Assembly: GCA_964249735.1 (NCBI GenBank)
Contig: CAXUDP010000001.1
Location: 30,935 to 94,934, forward strand
Source of the DNA: Lichenicola sp964249735
Lineage (GTDB): Bacteria; Pseudomonadota; Alphaproteobacteria; Acetobacterales; Acetobacteraceae
Reading direction: 5' to 3'
Length of the DNA: 64,000 nt
The position numbers were made by a program, and so were the translations under genes. Every line of letters starts with the position of its first letter. Position 1 is the first letter of the stretch. Of the stretch, positions 8,447 to 18,773 are shown in pieces. Under the pieces are notes generated by a model. That model was not told where the DNA came from, did no database searches, and saw nothing but the letters and a program-made list of their open reading frames with translations.

Positions 8447-8830
8447 TCAGGAACCGGCTGCGGCTGGTCCTGTCAAGGGCGTGACGGAACCGGGCGCGGC
8501 GGGCGACGCGCCGTCGAGGCGGGACAGGAGAAGGGCCGGGTCCAGCCCTTCGGGGATCACGAGCATGCGGCCCGGATCGGCGCCGTGCAGCACCGTGACC
8601 GCGTTCTTCGGGCATACGCCGAGGCAGCCGACCTCCAGGACCCGCACGTCCCGCCTGCGACCGGAGCCGCGCAGGGCGTGCCTGACGGCGCGCGACAGGG
8701 AGTCGGTGCCGTCGGAGCCGAAGCCGCCGTCGAGCTTCCGGCTGCACTTGCGGCAGATCAGCAGGACGTCGCGCCAGGGGCCGGCGACGGTCAGGATCTC
8801 GCCGGGTGCAGCTTTGCGCTTCTTAGCCAT
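8447..8830 (-). CDS. thioredoxin-like [2Fe-2S] ferredoxin-type protein
   Basis: 127 residues from the ATG at 8830. Four cysteines in the pattern C26xxC29 ... C69xxxC73 (LICRKC and GCLGVCPKNA) match the thioredoxin-like [2Fe-2S] ferredoxin family, the fold also found in NuoE. The N-terminal MAKKRKAAPG is basic and the C-terminal 20 residues are a Pro/Ala tail. Such small proteins are often annotated as (2Fe-2S) ferredoxin domain-containing; the redox partner is unknown. The gene sits between dedA and tRNA-Ala on the minus strand, 28 bases before dedA's start. Confidence 0.75.
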   Translation of the reverse strand: MAKKRKAAPGEILTVAGPWRDVLLICRKCSRKLDGGFGSDGTDSLSRAVRHALRGSGRRRDVRVLEVGCLGVCPKNAVTVLHGADPGRMLVIPEGLDPALLLSRLDGASPAAPGSVTPLTGPAAAGS

Positions 8831-8903
8831 TCTAGTCCGCCTCGAAGCGGGGCCAACGCGCTGGTTGGCGGAACGATGTGTCTGCGTCGCGCCGCGACGG
8901 CGG

Positions 8904-8979
<76 letters not shown>

Positions 8980-9105
8980 GGTCCAGGCCGGTCGAGCGCC
9001 TGCATGGAGCAGGAGACCCTTGGGTGGCCCGCCTATAGCGGTGGTTTCGGGGGCTGACAACCCTGCCGCGGCCGAGCCGCGCGGCCGGGCGGACGGGCAG
9101 GAAAC

Positions 9106-9738
9106 TCAGCTCTGCAGCAGGCCCTGCCGACGCAGGAAGGCGAGCAGCGGCAGGATCGGCAGCCCCAGGATTGTGGCCTGCTCGCCCTCCACCGCGTCGA
9201 ACAGCTGGATGCCGAGCCCTTCCAGCCGGTAGGCGCCGATGCAGGACAGGAGCGCGGCGCCTTCGGCTGCGACATAGGCGTCGATGAAGCTGTCGGACAG
9301 CGCCCGCATGCGCAGGCGCGGGGTGGCCACGTGCTGCCATGCCACCCTGCCCTGCCGCAGCACGACGATGGCGGTGTGCAGGCGGTGCTCGCGGCCGCGC
9401 AGGCGGCGCAGGTGGGTCGCGGCCAGGTCGAGGTCGGCGGGCTTGTCGAACCAGTGTCCTTCGCAGGTCAGGATCTGGTCGGCGCCGATCACCAGCGCGT
9501 CGGGGTCGGGGATGGTCGCGGCCTTGAGCTCGGCGAGCCTGAGGGCGGCGGCGTCGGGACTCCATCCCGCGTCCCGGGCGGCACGCTTGACCGTGTCCTC
9601 GTCGAGGCTGGCCGGTTGCACCAGGACGGGCAGGCCTGCGGCCCGGAGCACCGCCAGGCGCGCCTGCGATCCGCTGGCGAGGATCAGCCGCGGAGTCGCG
9701 GCAAGCGACAACAGGGGCGTGTCCGGCAGGCTGTTCAT
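9106..9738 (-). CDS. maf: Maf family nucleotide pyrophosphatase
   Basis: 210 residues from the ATG at 9738. The Maf signature is at the N-terminus (LILASGSQARLAVLRAAG, residues 18-35), with the conserved VIGADQIL (83-90) and FDKP motifs that build the nucleotide pocket. Maf proteins hydrolyse non-canonical or excess nucleoside triphosphates (dTTP, UTP, m7GTP) to monophosphates, limiting misincorporation. The gene diverges from hemE across the candidate replication origin; maf next to hemE and the origin is a familiar alphaproteobacterial arrangement. Which substrate subclass it belongs to cannot be settled by eye. Confidence 0.9.
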   Translation of the reverse strand: MNSLPDTPLLSLAATPRLILASGSQARLAVLRAAGLPVLVQPASLDEDTVKRAARDAGWSPDAAALRLAELKAATIPDPDALVIGADQILTCEGHWFDKPADLDLAATHLRRLRGREHRLHTAIVVLRQGRVAWQHVATPRLRMRALSDSFIDAYVAAEGAALLSCIGAYRLEGLGIQLFDAVEGEQATILGLPILPLLAFLRRQGLLQS

Positions 9739-10077
9739 GGCTGGGAGAGTCGCGGGGTACACGGGGATGAACCGGGGCGCGGGCGCACCAGGTACCGAGT
9801 CATGTGGATGACGGGTACAGTCTCGGCGGGGGTGGAGTTGTACACAGGCTCGATCGGACATCTCCTGGACAAGCCGGAAAACCGGCGCCGCATCAAGGGC
9901 TTGGAAGTTGTACACGCTGTGGGCAAAGCGGGGTACGTTTTCCGCAAGCCGGGTACCCCGACATCCACAGGCTCCCCTAGGACTCCATCCGATCTTTTCT
10001 TCTTCTTTCATGTTTAGATCAAAGCCATGACGAGCGAGACCGGGTCTGCCGGAGCGCCGAACCCGGACGACCCGACG
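9739..10077. other. candidate chromosomal replication origin (oriC) between maf and hemE
   Basis: This stretch holds no convincing gene. It contains a cluster of 9-mers close to the DnaA box TTWTNCACA: TCATCCACA (minus, 9803-9811), TTGTACACA (plus, 9838-9846), TTGTACACG (plus, 9908-9916), TTGCCCACA (minus, 9918-9926) and a weaker ACATCCACA (plus, 9961-9969). An AT-rich, pyrimidine-biased block follows at about 9990-10024 and could be the unwinding element. GANTC sites (CcrM type) occur at about 9797 and 9980. In Caulobacter and relatives oriC lies beside hemE, and here parAB, rsmG, mnmG, mnmE and rho are all close by. The origin role is inferred. Confidence 0.6.
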
Positions 10078-11136
10078 ATGAACGACAAGCGGCTGCTGCG
10101 CGTGCTGCGGGGGGAAGCGGTCTGGCCGCCGCCGGTCTGGCTGATGCGCCAGGCTGGCCGCCACCTGCCGGAGTTCCGGGCGCTGCGGGCACAGGCGGAC
10201 TTCATCACCCGCTGCATGACGCCGGACATCGCCACCGAGATCACCCTGCAGCCGATCCGGCGCTACGGCATGGACGGGGCGATCCTGTTCAGCGACATCC
10301 TGATCCTGCCCTGGGCGATGGGACAGTCGCTCGCCTTCGTGGACGGGGTCGGGCCGGTATTGGAGCCGGTGCGGTGCAAGGCCGACCTGGACCGGCTGCG
10401 GCCGGAGCGGGTGGCGGAGGCGACGGCGCCGGTGATGGAGACGCTGCGCCGGCTGCGGCGGGCGCTGGGCGGCGAGGTGGCGCTGGGGGCCGGACGACCC
10501 GGTGCGACGGCGCTGATCGGCTTCGCCGGGGCACCGTTCACGGTGGCCTGCTACATGGTCGAGGGTGGAGGCTCGAAGGAGTTCGCGGAAACGCGACGCA
10601 TGGCCTATGCGGAGCCGGCGCTGTTCGACCGGCTGATCGACCTGCTGACCGAGGCCACGGCGACCATGCTGTGCGCGCAGATCGAGGCCGGTGCGGAAGC
10701 GGTGATGCTGTTCGACAGCTGGGCCGGGCTGCTGCCGCCGGCGCAGTTCGAGCGACAGGTGATCGCGCCCGGGCGCCGGATCGTGTCGGAGGTCAGGCGT
10801 CGCCACCCCGGGGTGCCGATCGTGGGGTTTCCGCGCCTGGGCGGGCTGCTGGTCGGGCGGTATGCGGTGCGGACCGGGATCGACGCGCTGGCGCTCGACA
10901 CCGGGGCGGACCTGGCGCTGGCAGCAGGGCTGGTGCCGCCGGAGGTCGCGCTGCAGGGCAACCTGGATCCGCTCTGCCTGCTTGCCGGCGGCGACGCGCT
11001 GCCCGAGGCGGTCGAGACCATACGCAGCACGCTGCGCGGGCGGCCGCACGTGTTCAACCTGGGGCATGGGGTTCTGCCGCAGACGCCGCCGGAGCATGTC
11101 GGGGCGCTGGTCGAGGCGGTGCGGCGGCCGTGGTGA
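10078..11136 (+). CDS. hemE: uroporphyrinogen decarboxylase
   Basis: Converts uroporphyrinogen III to coproporphyrinogen III in heme synthesis. From the ATG at 10078 the protein has 352 residues, the usual length; an in-frame ATG at 10027 would add 17 unrelated residues. The family signature LMRQAGR is at residues 22-28, followed by the conserved FSDILILPWAMG and GFAGAPFTVACYMVEGGGS segments and the C-terminal FNLGHGVLPQTPPEHV. The cofactor-free active-site Arg and Asp are in place. hemJ overlaps its stop codon, so the two heme enzymes are translationally coupled. Confidence 0.95.
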   Translation: MNDKRLLRVLRGEAVWPPPVWLMRQAGRHLPEFRALRAQADFITRCMTPDIATEITLQPIRRYGMDGAILFSDILILPWAMGQSLAFVDGVGPVLEPVRCKADLDRLRPERVAEATAPVMETLRRLRRALGGEVALGAGRPGATALIGFAGAPFTVACYMVEGGGSKEFAETRRMAYAEPALFDRLIDLLTEATATMLCAQIEAGAEAVMLFDSWAGLLPPAQFERQVIAPGRRIVSEVRRRHPGVPIVGFPRLGGLLVGRYAVRTGIDALALDTGADLALAAGLVPPEVALQGNLDPLCLLAGGDALPEAVETIRSTLRGRPHVFNLGHGVLPQTPPEHVGALVEAVRRPW

Positions 11137-11588
11137 TCTATGCCCTCGGGCCCTGGCTGCAATGGGAGAAGGCGTTCCACCTGATGGCGGTGATCGCCTG
11201 GATGGCCGGGCTGTTCTACCTGCCGCGGCTCTACGTCTACCACTGCCAGGCGGAGCCGGGATCGGCGCAGAGCGAGGGCTTCAAGGTGATGGAGCGGCGG
11301 CTGCTGAAGCAGATCACCACGCCGGCGATGCTCGTGGCGCTGCTGTTCGGCAGCCTGCTGATCATGACGCCGGGTGCGATCGACTGGTCGGCCGGCTGGT
11401 GGCACGCCAAGCTCGCAGGAGTGGTGCTGATGCTGGGGTTCCATGGTGCCTGTGCGTCGTGGCGCCGGGACTTCCTGGCCGACCGCAACCGGCGTCCGCA
11501 GCGCTTCTACCGGATGGCGAACGAGCTGCCGACGGTGCTGATGGTGATGATCGTGATCATGGCGGTGGTGCAGCCGTCGTTCGGCTGA
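11133..11588 (+). CDS. hemJ: protoporphyrinogen oxidase HemJ
   Basis: 151 residues from a GTG at 11133 that overlaps the hemE stop (GTGA); a GTG at 11130 is equally possible. HemJ is the membrane oxidase that makes protoporphyrin IX in many bacteria lacking HemG and HemY. Four membrane helices are visible, and the family landmarks are present: the early His in EKAFHLMAVIAWMAGLFYLPRLYVYH (first 35 residues) and the later WWHAKLAGVVLML with a heme-ligand-type His. Coupling to hemE supports the assignment. Confidence 0.9.
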   Translation: MIYALGPWLQWEKAFHLMAVIAWMAGLFYLPRLYVYHCQAEPGSAQSEGFKVMERRLLKQITTPAMLVALLFGSLLIMTPGAIDWSAGWWHAKLAGVVLMLGFHGACASWRRDFLADRNRRPQRFYRMANELPTVLMVMIVIMAVVQPSFG

Positions 11589-11706
11589 ACGGTCCTGGTC
11601 GCGGCGGCGGTGGCCTCACGTGGTTGTGGTTCGGGGTCCGGGTCGGCGGCGCGTTCACCGCGACGGGTATGGTGCGTCGTGCCACCGGACCATCGGAGTG
11701 CCTGCC

Positions 11707-12837
11707 ATGGATCGCCGCAGCCTGTTTCGATCAGCCGCCGCGGGCGGGCTTCTCGGTATCGCCGGCAAGGCGGCGCTCGGTGCCGAGCCGTCCCGGCCGG
11801 ATGTCCTGCCGGTCACCGGGCCGCAGGGGTTGCTGCCGCCGCTGCCGCAGCTCACCGACCCGGGCGAGCGGCGTGGCGACATGCTTTATCGCAGCCTCGG
11901 GCAGACCGGCGAGACCGTGTCGGCGATCGGCTTCGGCGGCTCGCACTTCGCCAAGCCCGGGATCGAGGAGGCGACCTCCATCCGGCTGTGCCATGCGGCG
12001 CTCGATCGCGGCATGAACTTCATGGACAACGCGTGGGACTACAATGACGGCGCAAGCGAGCGGCGCATGGGGGTGGCGCTGTCGCAGGGAGGCTACCGCA
12101 ACAAGGCCTTCCTCATGACCAAGGTGGACGGCCGCAACAAGGACATCGCGCAGACGCAGCTCGACCAGTCGCTGCGGCGCCTGCGTACTGATCACCTCGA
12201 CCTGTGGATGTTCCACGAGGTGCTGCGCTACGACGATCCGGACCGCATCTTCGCGCCCGGCGGGGCGATCGAGACGGCGATCGCGGCCAGGCAGGCGGGC
12301 AAGGTCCGGCATATCGGCTTCACCGGGCACAAGGATCCGCGCATCCACGTCTACATGATGGAGGTGGCGCGGGCGCACGGGTTCCAGTTCGACGTGGTGC
12401 TGATGCCGTCCAACGTGATGGACGCGCATTTCCGCTCGTTCGCGCGCCTGGCCATGCCGGTGGCGCTGCGCGAGCGGATCGGCGTGATCACCATGAAGGC
12501 GTTCGGCGGCTCGAACGGGGTGATTCTCAAGAGCGGCGCCCGGGTGGCCCCGATCGACTGCCTGCACTACGCGCTGAACCGGCCGACCTCCGTGGTCGTC
12601 ACCGGGATCGACAACGAGGCGGTGCTCGACCAGGCGTTCCAGGCAGCCGGCAGCTTCAAGCCGATGTCGCCGGCGGAGGAGGCGCGGATCACCGACGCGA
12701 CGGCCGATCAGGGACGCGATGGCCGTTACGAGCTGTTCAAGACCACGGCGCATTTCGACGGCACCGCCCACAACCCGGACTGGCTCGGGCCGGACCGTGA
12801 GGCGACGCTGGCGCTGGCGCCGAAGAACGGCGGCTGA
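11707..12837 (+). CDS. aldo/keto reductase with Tat-type signal
   Basis: 376 residues from the ATG at 11707. The N-terminus MDRRSLFRSAAAGGLLG has the twin-arginine pattern and a hydrophobic core, so export by Tat is likely. The aldo/keto reductase barrel follows, with the tetrad region visible: Asp and Tyr in NAWDYNDG, Lys in MTKVDGRN and His in WMFHEVL. It is closely similar along its whole length to the enzyme at 22929-24017, including the C-terminal YELFKTTAHFDGTAHNPDWLG. That copy has no signal peptide. The NADPH supply for an exported reductase is unclear. Substrate unknown. Confidence 0.85.
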   Translation: MDRRSLFRSAAAGGLLGIAGKAALGAEPSRPDVLPVTGPQGLLPPLPQLTDPGERRGDMLYRSLGQTGETVSAIGFGGSHFAKPGIEEATSIRLCHAALDRGMNFMDNAWDYNDGASERRMGVALSQGGYRNKAFLMTKVDGRNKDIAQTQLDQSLRRLRTDHLDLWMFHEVLRYDDPDRIFAPGGAIETAIAARQAGKVRHIGFTGHKDPRIHVYMMEVARAHGFQFDVVLMPSNVMDAHFRSFARLAMPVALRERIGVITMKAFGGSNGVILKSGARVAPIDCLHYALNRPTSVVVTGIDNEAVLDQAFQAAGSFKPMSPAEEARITDATADQGRDGRYELFKTTAHFDGTAHNPDWLGPDREATLALAPKNGG

Positions 12838-13013
12838 CGACGTGGGCGCAGCGCCGGGTTTGACCGGGCGGTGACTTCAGGATCCAACGGGAGGGGACCG
12901 GTGGCGTGCTCCGACCAGGCTGCGGAAAGCACTGCCTCGTCGCCGGCGGAGAAGGGGCATCCCGGAATGCCAGACGTCCAAGGAAATCGGAAGCCCGTGC
13001 CGTCGAAAGGCCC

Positions 13014-13089
<76 letters not shown>

Positions 13090-13165
13090 CTCGCGGAGTG
13101 ACGGCGCTATAGCAGCGCCGGCACGGCATGGAAAGGGTGGGAGCCCGGCGATTCCGGGATGCCGA

Positions 13166-14053
13166 TCAGGAGGCGGCCCGGTTCAGCAACATCAGCACGC
13201 CGTCGAGCTGGTCCAGCGTGTCGTAGTGGATCCGCAACTGGCCGCTCCGGCCGTCGAACTTCAGCTCCACCCTGAGGCCGAGCGTCTGCCGCAAGTCACG
13301 TTCGAGGGCCGCAAGCTCGGGATCCCTGCCCTCGCCTGGGTTGATCGCAGCACGGGCCGCAGGCGGTGCCACCCGGGCGGCGTTGATGTGGCTCTGCGCC
13401 AGCGCCTCGGTCTGACGCACGGACAGGCGCTTGGCGATCACGGCCAGGGCGGCCTTCGCGGGATCGGGATGGCCGATCAGGGCACGGGCATGGCCCGCGG
13501 ACAACGCGCCGTTGATCACCTCACGGCGTACGCTGTCGGGGAGCTGGAGCAGGCGGATGGTGTTGGCGACATGGCTGCGAGACTTGCCGACCGCCCCTGC
13601 GAGCTCCTCCTGCGTCATCGCGTAGTCCCGCATCAGGCGATGCAGGCCCTCGGCCTCCTCGATGGCGTTGAGGTCCTGGCGCTGCAGGTTCTCGACCAGG
13701 GCGGCAGCCATCGCCTCGGCATCGGCCAGTTGGCGCACATGCACCGGCACCGCGTGCAGGCCCGCCTTCTGCGCCGCGCGCCAGCGCCGCTCGCCGCCGA
13801 TGATCTGGTAGCGACCGGGTTGGCCGGGGTGCGGGCGGGCCAGGATCGGTTGCAGGATGCCGCGGGCGCGGATCGACTCTGTCAGCTCCTCCAGCGAGTC
13901 CGGCTCCATGGCCTGGCGCGGCTGGAACGGTCCTGCTTCCAGCAGTTCGATCGGCAGGGCATGGATGCCTTCGCCCTGGCGGTCCGGCCCGTCCTGGGCG
14001 CGGTCGCCGAGCAGGGCGGCCAGCCCGCGGCCGAGCCTCGGCGGGTTGCTCAT
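13166..14053 (-). CDS. parB: chromosome partitioning protein ParB
   Basis: 295 residues; its ATG overlaps the parA stop by 4 bases. ParB is a CTP-dependent DNA clamp that loads at parS and spreads, working with ParA to separate origins. Visible elements: the N-terminal RLGRGLAALLG start typical of chromosomal ParB, the CTP-binding GERRWRA box at 87-93, the ENLQRQDLNAIEEAEGL segment (121-137), a helix-turn-helix around 147-170 (TQEELAGAVGKSRSHVANTI), and a C-terminal dimerisation domain after a loose linker. Perfect parS sites at 15434 and 50846 are its expected targets. Confidence 0.95.
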   Translation of the reverse strand: MSNPPRLGRGLAALLGDRAQDGPDRQGEGIHALPIELLEAGPFQPRQAMEPDSLEELTESIRARGILQPILARPHPGQPGRYQIIGGERRWRAAQKAGLHAVPVHVRQLADAEAMAAALVENLQRQDLNAIEEAEGLHRLMRDYAMTQEELAGAVGKSRSHVANTIRLLQLPDSVRREVINGALSAGHARALIGHPDPAKAALAVIAKRLSVRQTEALAQSHINAARVAPPAARAAINPGEGRDPELAALERDLRQTLGLRVELKFDGRSGQLRIHYDTLDQLDGVLMLLNRAAS

Positions 14054-14898
14054 CGGGCGGGCTCCCGGTCGGCGCGGCCGAGCAACTCGTCTGCCAGCCT
14101 GACATAGGCGAGTGCGCCGCTCGACCTGGGGTCGTAGAGGTGGGCCGGCTTGCCGTGGCTCTGGGCTTCGGAGATGCGGATGTTGCGCGGGATCATGGTC
14201 TCGAACACCTGGTCGCCGAAGAAGCCACGCGCGTCGGCGGCGACCAGCTCGGACAGGTTGTTCCTGCGGTCGAACATGGTCAGCACCAGCCCCTGCAGAC
14301 GCAGCGACGGGTTGAAGGCACGGCGGATGCGCTCCACGGTGCGGATCAGCTGGCTGACGCCCTCCAGGGCGAAGAACTCGCATTGCAGCGGCACCAGCAC
14401 CGAACGGGCGGCGACCAGGGCGTTGAGGGTCAGCAGGCCCAGGCTCGGCGGGCAGTCGATCAGGACGAAATCGTGGCCCTGCGCGGCCTTCCCGGACAGG
14501 GCGTCGCGCAGGCGGTACTCGCGTCGCTCCATCTCGACCAGCTCGATCTCGGCGCCGGCGAGCTCGTTGTCGGCCGGAACGACCGACAGGCCCGGAATCT
14601 CGGTCAGCACCGACAGCTCGTCCAGTGGCTGGGCTTCTGCGATCAGGGCATAGCTGCCAGCGCGCCGGCCGTGATCGATGCCGAGGCCGGTCGAGGCGTT
14701 GCCTTGCGGATCGAGGTCGATCAGCAGCACGCTGTGCCCCTGCACCGCGAGCGCGGTAGCCAGGTTGATGGCGGTGGTGGTCTTGCCGACGCCGCCCTTC
14801 TGGTTGGCGATGGCCAGGATGTGCGGGGTCTGGGTGGCGGAGTCGCCGGGCCTACCGGCCGTGCGCCCGGTCGGGCTGTCTGACACGCCTGATTTCAC
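14050..14898 (-). CDS. parA: chromosome partitioning ATPase ParA
   Basis: 282 residues. The deviant Walker A motif KGGVGKTTT (34-42) with the extra lysine typical of ParA/MinD, the Walker B LIDCPPSLGLLTLNAL and the switch region VLLIDLDPQGNAS are all visible. A 25-residue N-terminal extension precedes the family start. ParA binds DNA non-specifically and drives ParB-parS complexes apart. The gene overlaps parB downstream (4 bases) and the rsmG end upstream (14852-14898), so rsmG-parA-parB form one tightly packed unit. Confidence 0.95.
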   Translation of the reverse strand: MKSGVSDSPTGRTAGRPGDSATQTPHILAIANQKGGVGKTTTAINLATALAVQGHSVLLIDLDPQGNASTGLGIDHGRRAGSYALIAEAQPLDELSVLTEIPGLSVVPADNELAGAEIELVEMERREYRLRDALSGKAAQGHDFVLIDCPPSLGLLTLNALVAARSVLVPLQCEFFALEGVSQLIRTVERIRRAFNPSLRLQGLVLTMFDRRNNLSELVAADARGFFGDQVFETMIPRNIRISEAQSHGKPAHLYDPRSSGALAYVRLADELLGRADREPAR

Positions 14899-15483
14899 TC
14901 AGCCTGAGGATGACGCCGTCCGGGTCGGTCCGGCTTGGACGTCGGGAGACCGCCATGTGCCATTCCGCGGCGGCTGCGGTCAATTCGTCCTCGGCGCCGC
15001 GTCCCTTGAGGAACAGGCAGATGCCGTCGTCGGTCAGGAGCCGCGCCGACCATCCCAGCAGACGCGGCAGCGGGGCCAGGGCGCGGGCGGTGAGGTAGCG
15101 CGTCGGCGGCAGATCCGCCTGCTCGATCCGCCTCGCGATCACGGTGGCCGCGGTTCCGGTTGCCCGTGCCGCTTCGCGCAGGAAGCTCGCCTTGCGCTGG
15201 TCTGCCTCGACCAGGGTCACCGGACTGTCGTTGGCGATCGCAAGTACCAGTCCCGGGAAACCGCCGCCGGAGCCCAGGTCGACAAAGGGGGTGCCATGTG
15301 GAAGCTCCTCCAGGAGCTGCAGGCTGTCGGCGACGTGACGGCTCCAGAGCTGCGGCAGGTCGTGCGGCGAGATCAGGTTGATCCGCTGGTTCCAGCGTTG
15401 CAGGAGCTCGGCGAATACCGCCAGCCGCTGCGATGTTTCACGTGAAACATCCGGAACGGCCGGTGGAGGCGGGACACCGGACG

Positions 15484-15487
<4 letters not shown>
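14852..15487 (-). CDS. rsmG: 16S rRNA (guanine-527-N7) methyltransferase RsmG
   Basis: 211 residues; the ATG overlaps the mnmG stop by 4 bases. RsmG (GidB) methylates N7 of G527 in 16S rRNA with SAM. The SAM-binding loop VDLGSGGGFPGL is at residues 69-80 and the region RWNQRINLIS (31-40) is the conserved N-terminal motif. Residues 14-18 read VSRET and are encoded by a perfect parS palindrome. The C-terminal 45 residues overlap the parA start region. Loss of RsmG is known to give low-level streptomycin resistance in other bacteria. Confidence 0.93.
15434..15449. promoter_or_regulatory. parS centromere site inside rsmG
   Basis: A perfect match to the 16-bp parS palindrome, TGTTTCACGTGAAACA, extended symmetrically by two more bases each side (15432-15451). 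It lies in the 5' part of rsmG and encodes the VSRET peptide there. ParB, encoded about 1.4 kb away, should load here. Location in or near the parAB locus is normal for chromosomal parS. Confidence 0.95.
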
Positions 15488-17349
<1,862 letters not shown>

Positions 17350-17380
17350 CCCCTGCCTCGCCTGCGGCCGGACGCGCGCG

Positions 17381-18691
17381 TCACTTGCCGATGCAGAACT
17401 GGTTGAACACGGTGTCTAGCAGATCTTCCACGCCGACCGCGCCGGTCAGGCGTCCCAATGCCTGCATGGCAAGCCTCAGCGCCTCGCCACGCAACTCGGC
17501 GAGTTCCAGGTGACGTGCGGCCTGCAGATGTCCCGTCGTCTCGGTGATCCCGGCGCGATGCCGCGCGCGCGTCAGCGGCGGTCCGGCGTTGGACGCGGTC
17601 AGGCCGCGCACTGCATCGGCCAACCGGTTCTCGAGCAGGGCGATCCCGTCGCCGGTTCGTGCGCTGACGCCGAGCCAGCCCGGGGGTGCCGCGACCAGGT
17701 CCACCTTGTTCCAGACCTGCAGGCCGACCGGCGGGCCGTCCGGCACGAGCCCGCCGGCTGCAACGCGTATGACCAGGTCGGCCTGTTCCGCCTGGCGACG
17801 CGCACGACGCACCCCTTCGGCTTCCAGCGAGTCCTCGGCATCGCGCAGGCCGGCGGTGTCGACCAGCGTCACCGGAACGTCTCCCAGCACCAGGCGCACC
17901 TCGATCGCATCCCGCGTCGTGCCGGGACGATCCGAGACGATCGCCGCCTCGCGCCCGGCCAGGCGGTTCAGCAGGCTGGACTTGCCCACGTTCGGCGGCC
18001 CGACGATGGCGATGAACAGTCCCGACCGGACCCGCGTTCCCCGATCGCCCTCGGCCAGGTGCGCCGCCATCTCGTGCCGGAGCGCGTCCAGCTCCCGGAT
18101 CAGGGCGACCTCGATCTCGGGTGGCAGGTCCTCGTCGGGGAAGTCGATCAACGCTTCCTGGTGCGCCAGCATCCGACGCAGTCGTGCCGCCCAGTCGGCA
18201 TAGAGCCGGCTCAGCGCACCGTCCGCCTGGCGCAGCGCCTGTCGTCGCTGCGCTTCGGTCTCCGCCTCGATCAGGTCGGCGATGCCTTCCGCTTCCAGCA
18301 GGTCGAGCCGGTTGTTGAGGAAGGCCCGTCTGGTGAACTCGCCCGGTTCCGCCGGTCGTGCACCGGACGCCACCAGCGCCGCAGAGACCGCCTCCACCAC
18401 GGCCGGGCCGGCATGGAGATGCAGCTCGGCGCAGTCCTCGCCGGTGTAGCTGGCGGGTCCGGGGAACCAGAGCACGAGGGCCCGATCCAGCAGCTCGCCG
18501 GCAGGCTCCGCGTGCAGGGCGCGCAAGGTCGCATGGCGGGGTTCCGGCCGATGGCCGCACAGGCGGTCGAGGATCGGTCCGCTTCGGCTGCCGCTGATCC
18601 GGATCACCGCAATCGCGGCGCGTCCGGCTCCGGTCGCCCGGGCGAAGATGGTCGCCTGCCCACCTCCCTGCTCCGGCCCGCGGCCGATCAC
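17381..18691 (-). CDS. mnmE: tRNA modification GTPase MnmE
   Basis: 436 residues from a GTG at 18691, the closest usable start to the conserved TIFARATG motif (residues 14-21 or so); a longer frame upstream has no family similarity and crosses the divergent ogt gene. Partner of MnmG. Domains: N-terminal tetrahydrofolate-binding part with PGEFTRRAFLNNRLDLLEAEG, a helical domain, a G domain with Walker A GPPNVGKSS (231-239), GTTRD, DTAG (278-281) and NKVD, and the family-ending CIGK with the catalytic cysteine. The chosen GTG has no obvious Shine-Dalgarno sequence. Confidence 0.93.
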   Translation of the reverse strand: MIGRGPEQGGGQATIFARATGAGRAAIAVIRISGSRSGPILDRLCGHRPEPRHATLRALHAEPAGELLDRALVLWFPGPASYTGEDCAELHLHAGPAVVEAVSAALVASGARPAEPGEFTRRAFLNNRLDLLEAEGIADLIEAETEAQRRQALRQADGALSRLYADWAARLRRMLAHQEALIDFPDEDLPPEIEVALIRELDALRHEMAAHLAEGDRGTRVRSGLFIAIVGPPNVGKSSLLNRLAGREAAIVSDRPGTTRDAIEVRLVLGDVPVTLVDTAGLRDAEDSLEAEGVRRARRQAEQADLVIRVAAGGLVPDGPPVGLQVWNKVDLVAAPPGWLGVSARTGDGIALLENRLADAVRGLTASNAGPPLTRARHRAGITETTGHLQAARHLELAELRGEALRLAMQALGRLTGAVGVEDLLDTVFNQFCIGK

Positions 18692-18773
18692 GTGCGGCAG
18701 CCCGTGCTTGACACGGCGCCGGACGTGGACTGCGATGGCTGGACGGTGCCGGCACCGGCCTGAGAGGTACTGC

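Noticed and set aside
9838..9916. The two TTGTACAC copies viewed as plasmid-type iterons
   Set aside because: Only two direct copies 70 bases apart, no replication initiator gene nearby, and the neighbours are chromosomal; read instead as DnaA-box-like sites.
9106..11097. 663-codon minus-strand frame covering maf, the origin region and hemE antisense
   Set aside because: Only its last 210 codons are the maf gene; the rest is antisense to hemE and non-coding.
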